Part shown: positions 4,812-5,716 of the stretch, piece by piece
Layout: each line of letters begins with the position of its first letter
How positions within the stretch are numbered: position 1 is the first letter of the stretch
Source of the DNA: Nocardioides sp.
GTDB lineage: Bacteria > Actinomycetota > Actinomycetes > Propionibacteriales > Nocardioidaceae
Reading direction: 5' to 3'
Assembly (NCBI GenBank): GCA_003519585.1
Contig: DOWL01000109.1
Location: 65,058-70,773 of the forward strand
DNA: 5,716 nt
The notes under the pieces: generated by a model
Told to the model about the DNA's origin: nothing
Database searches by the model: none
The model's input: the letters and a program-made list of their open reading frames with translations, nothing else
Position numbers and translations under genes: made by a program

Positions 4812-5716
4812 CCGCGGCGCCGCCGTTCCGGGTCATCCGGGCCAGCTTCTTCAGCTGGCTGCCGAGGTTGTGGCGATCGGTCTCCTCGAGCCAGCCGTTG
4901 GGCAGGGAGAGCCGGAAGACCCGGTGCCAGGCCGAGGCGACCTGCGGGACCAGCGGCCGGGCGTTGTAGCTGAGCCCGTAGCGCTCGAAGAGGTCCTCGA
5001 CCTCGGGCGCGATCTCGCCGTAGCGGTTGCTCGGCAGGTCGGGGAAGCAGTGGTGCTCGATCTGGTGGGAGAGGTTGCCGGTCATCAGATGCATGAACTT
5101 GCTGCCCGAGATGTCGGCCGAGCCGAGCATCTGACGGACGTACCACTCGCCGCGGGTCTCGTTGTCGTCGAGCTCCTCGAGCTCGAAGGTCTCGACGCCC
5201 TCGGGGAAGTGGCCGCACATGATCACCGAGTGCGACCACACGTTGCGGACCAGGTTGGCCACCGCGTTGGCGGCCAGGGTGCGCCGCCAGCCGCTTCCCG
5301 ACAGGGCCGGGTGGACGACGTAGTCCTTGGCGACCTGACGACCCGCCTTGCGCAGGGCCTTGCGCAGCCGGACCTTCGTCTCGGGAGGCATCCCGCGCTT
5401 GCCGCGGATCGCGTCGCCGAGGTCGGCGTCGTACATCGTGATGCCCCACTCGAAGATGCACGCGGTGATGAGGTTCCACAGCGGCTGGACCAGGTGCCGC
5501 GGCTGCCACGGCTGCTCCTCGGCGACCCGCATGATGCCGTAGCCGAGGTCGTTGTCCTTGCCGACGATGTTGGTGTACTTGTGGTGGACCTCGTTGTGGG
5601 CCCGCTTCCACTGCTCGGGAGGCGAGGAGTGGTCCCAGTCCCAGTTGGACGAGTGGATCTTGGGATCGCGCATCCAGTCCCACTGGCCGTGCAGGACGTT
5701 GTGGCCGATCTCCATG
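4801..5716 (-). CDS. Membrane fatty-acid (acyl-CoA) desaturase, DesA3-like, N-terminus beyond the right edge
   Basis: 304 codons are visible, ending at the TGA on 4803-4801. Counting from the Met at 5715, all three histidine boxes of membrane di-iron desaturases are present: GHNVLHGQWDW (H5, H9), HNEVHH (H40, H44, H45) and HQIEHHCFPDLP (H217, H221, H222). Such enzymes insert a double bond in an acyl chain using O2 and electrons from a separate ferredoxin or flavin reductase. The blocks DWMRDPKIHSS, GKDNDLGYGIMRVAEEQPW and FEWGI resemble mycobacterial DesA3 (stearoyl-CoA delta-9 desaturase). The Met at 5715 is probably internal: base 5716 would end an NNC codon, consistent with Asn before Met as in DesA3, and the family has roughly 100 more N-terminal residues with membrane spans. 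There is no C-terminal cytochrome b5 domain, so electron donors must be separate. Position of the double bond is not determinable. Confidence 0.93.
   Translation of the reverse strand, partial: MEIGHNVLHGQWDWMRDPKIHSSNWDWDHSSPPEQWKRAHNEVHHKYTNIVGKDNDLGYGIMRVAEEQPWQPRHLVQPLWNLITACIFEWGITMYDADLGDAIRGKRGMPPETKVRLRKALRKAGRQVAKDYVVHPALSGSGWRRTLAANAVANLVRNVWSHSVIMCGHFPEGVETFELEELDDNETRGEWYVRQMLGSADISGSKFMHLMTGNLSHQIEHHCFPDLPSNRYGEIAPEVEDLFERYGLSYNARPLVPQVASAWHRVFRLSLPNGWLEETDRHNLGSQLKKLARMTRNGGAAVNP

Noticed and set aside
4775..5683. Minus-strand open frame of 302 codons overlapping the desaturase
   Set aside because: Different frame of the same strand, Arg/Pro/Gly-rich; the desaturase frame holds all three histidine boxes.

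Overview
The window is about 70% GC by eye, nearly every third codon position is G or C, and GTG starts are common. The protein types (RDD with an N-terminal repeat, YccF, an actinobacterial-style DinB protein, a DesA3-like desaturase) point to a high-GC actinobacterium. A Nocardioides-like or other Propionibacteriales/Mycobacteriales chromosome is my inference from protein style only. No RNA gene, CRISPR array, insertion sequence or integrase was seen.

Layout from left to right. 1-465 (minus) is the N-terminal part of a class I SAM-dependent methyltransferase. It runs off the left edge and carries an apparent one-base insertion at 244/245. It is divergent from a plus-strand group. That group starts with a small membrane-anchored protein (572-868) and a 60-residue helical protein (891-1073) with a good Shine-Dalgarno sequence. 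A perfect 8-bp hairpin (1076-1094) follows directly after the second stop codon. Next come three membrane proteins on the same strand: an RDD-family protein with ten tandem 9-residue repeats at its N-terminus (1144-2187), a 67-residue single-span protein (2246-2449), and a YccF-family protein built from two copies of one unit (2487-2891).

The most interesting gene is at 2988-4253. It encodes a SIR2-like protein with the NAD-site residues intact, no zinc-binding cysteines, and a C-terminal domain resembling a degenerate response-regulator receiver. The combination suggests an NAD-consuming effector with a built-in sensing or partner domain, possibly for phage defence. It stands alone, with no recognisable defence partner in the window. 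A DinB-superfamily protein follows (4296-4811). Its end overlaps by 11 bp the end of a convergent membrane fatty-acid desaturase (4801-5716, minus), which is cut by the right edge.

Three starts that lack a Shine-Dalgarno sequence (465 minus, 572 plus, 2988 plus) each have a -10-like hexamer 6-7 nt upstream, which fits leaderless transcripts. The other complete genes have plausible Shine-Dalgarno sequences. I infer transcription units headed by 465 (minus), 572 and 2988, with the RDD-small protein-YccF run read together. Apart from DinB beside SIR2, there is no obvious functional link between the blocks.
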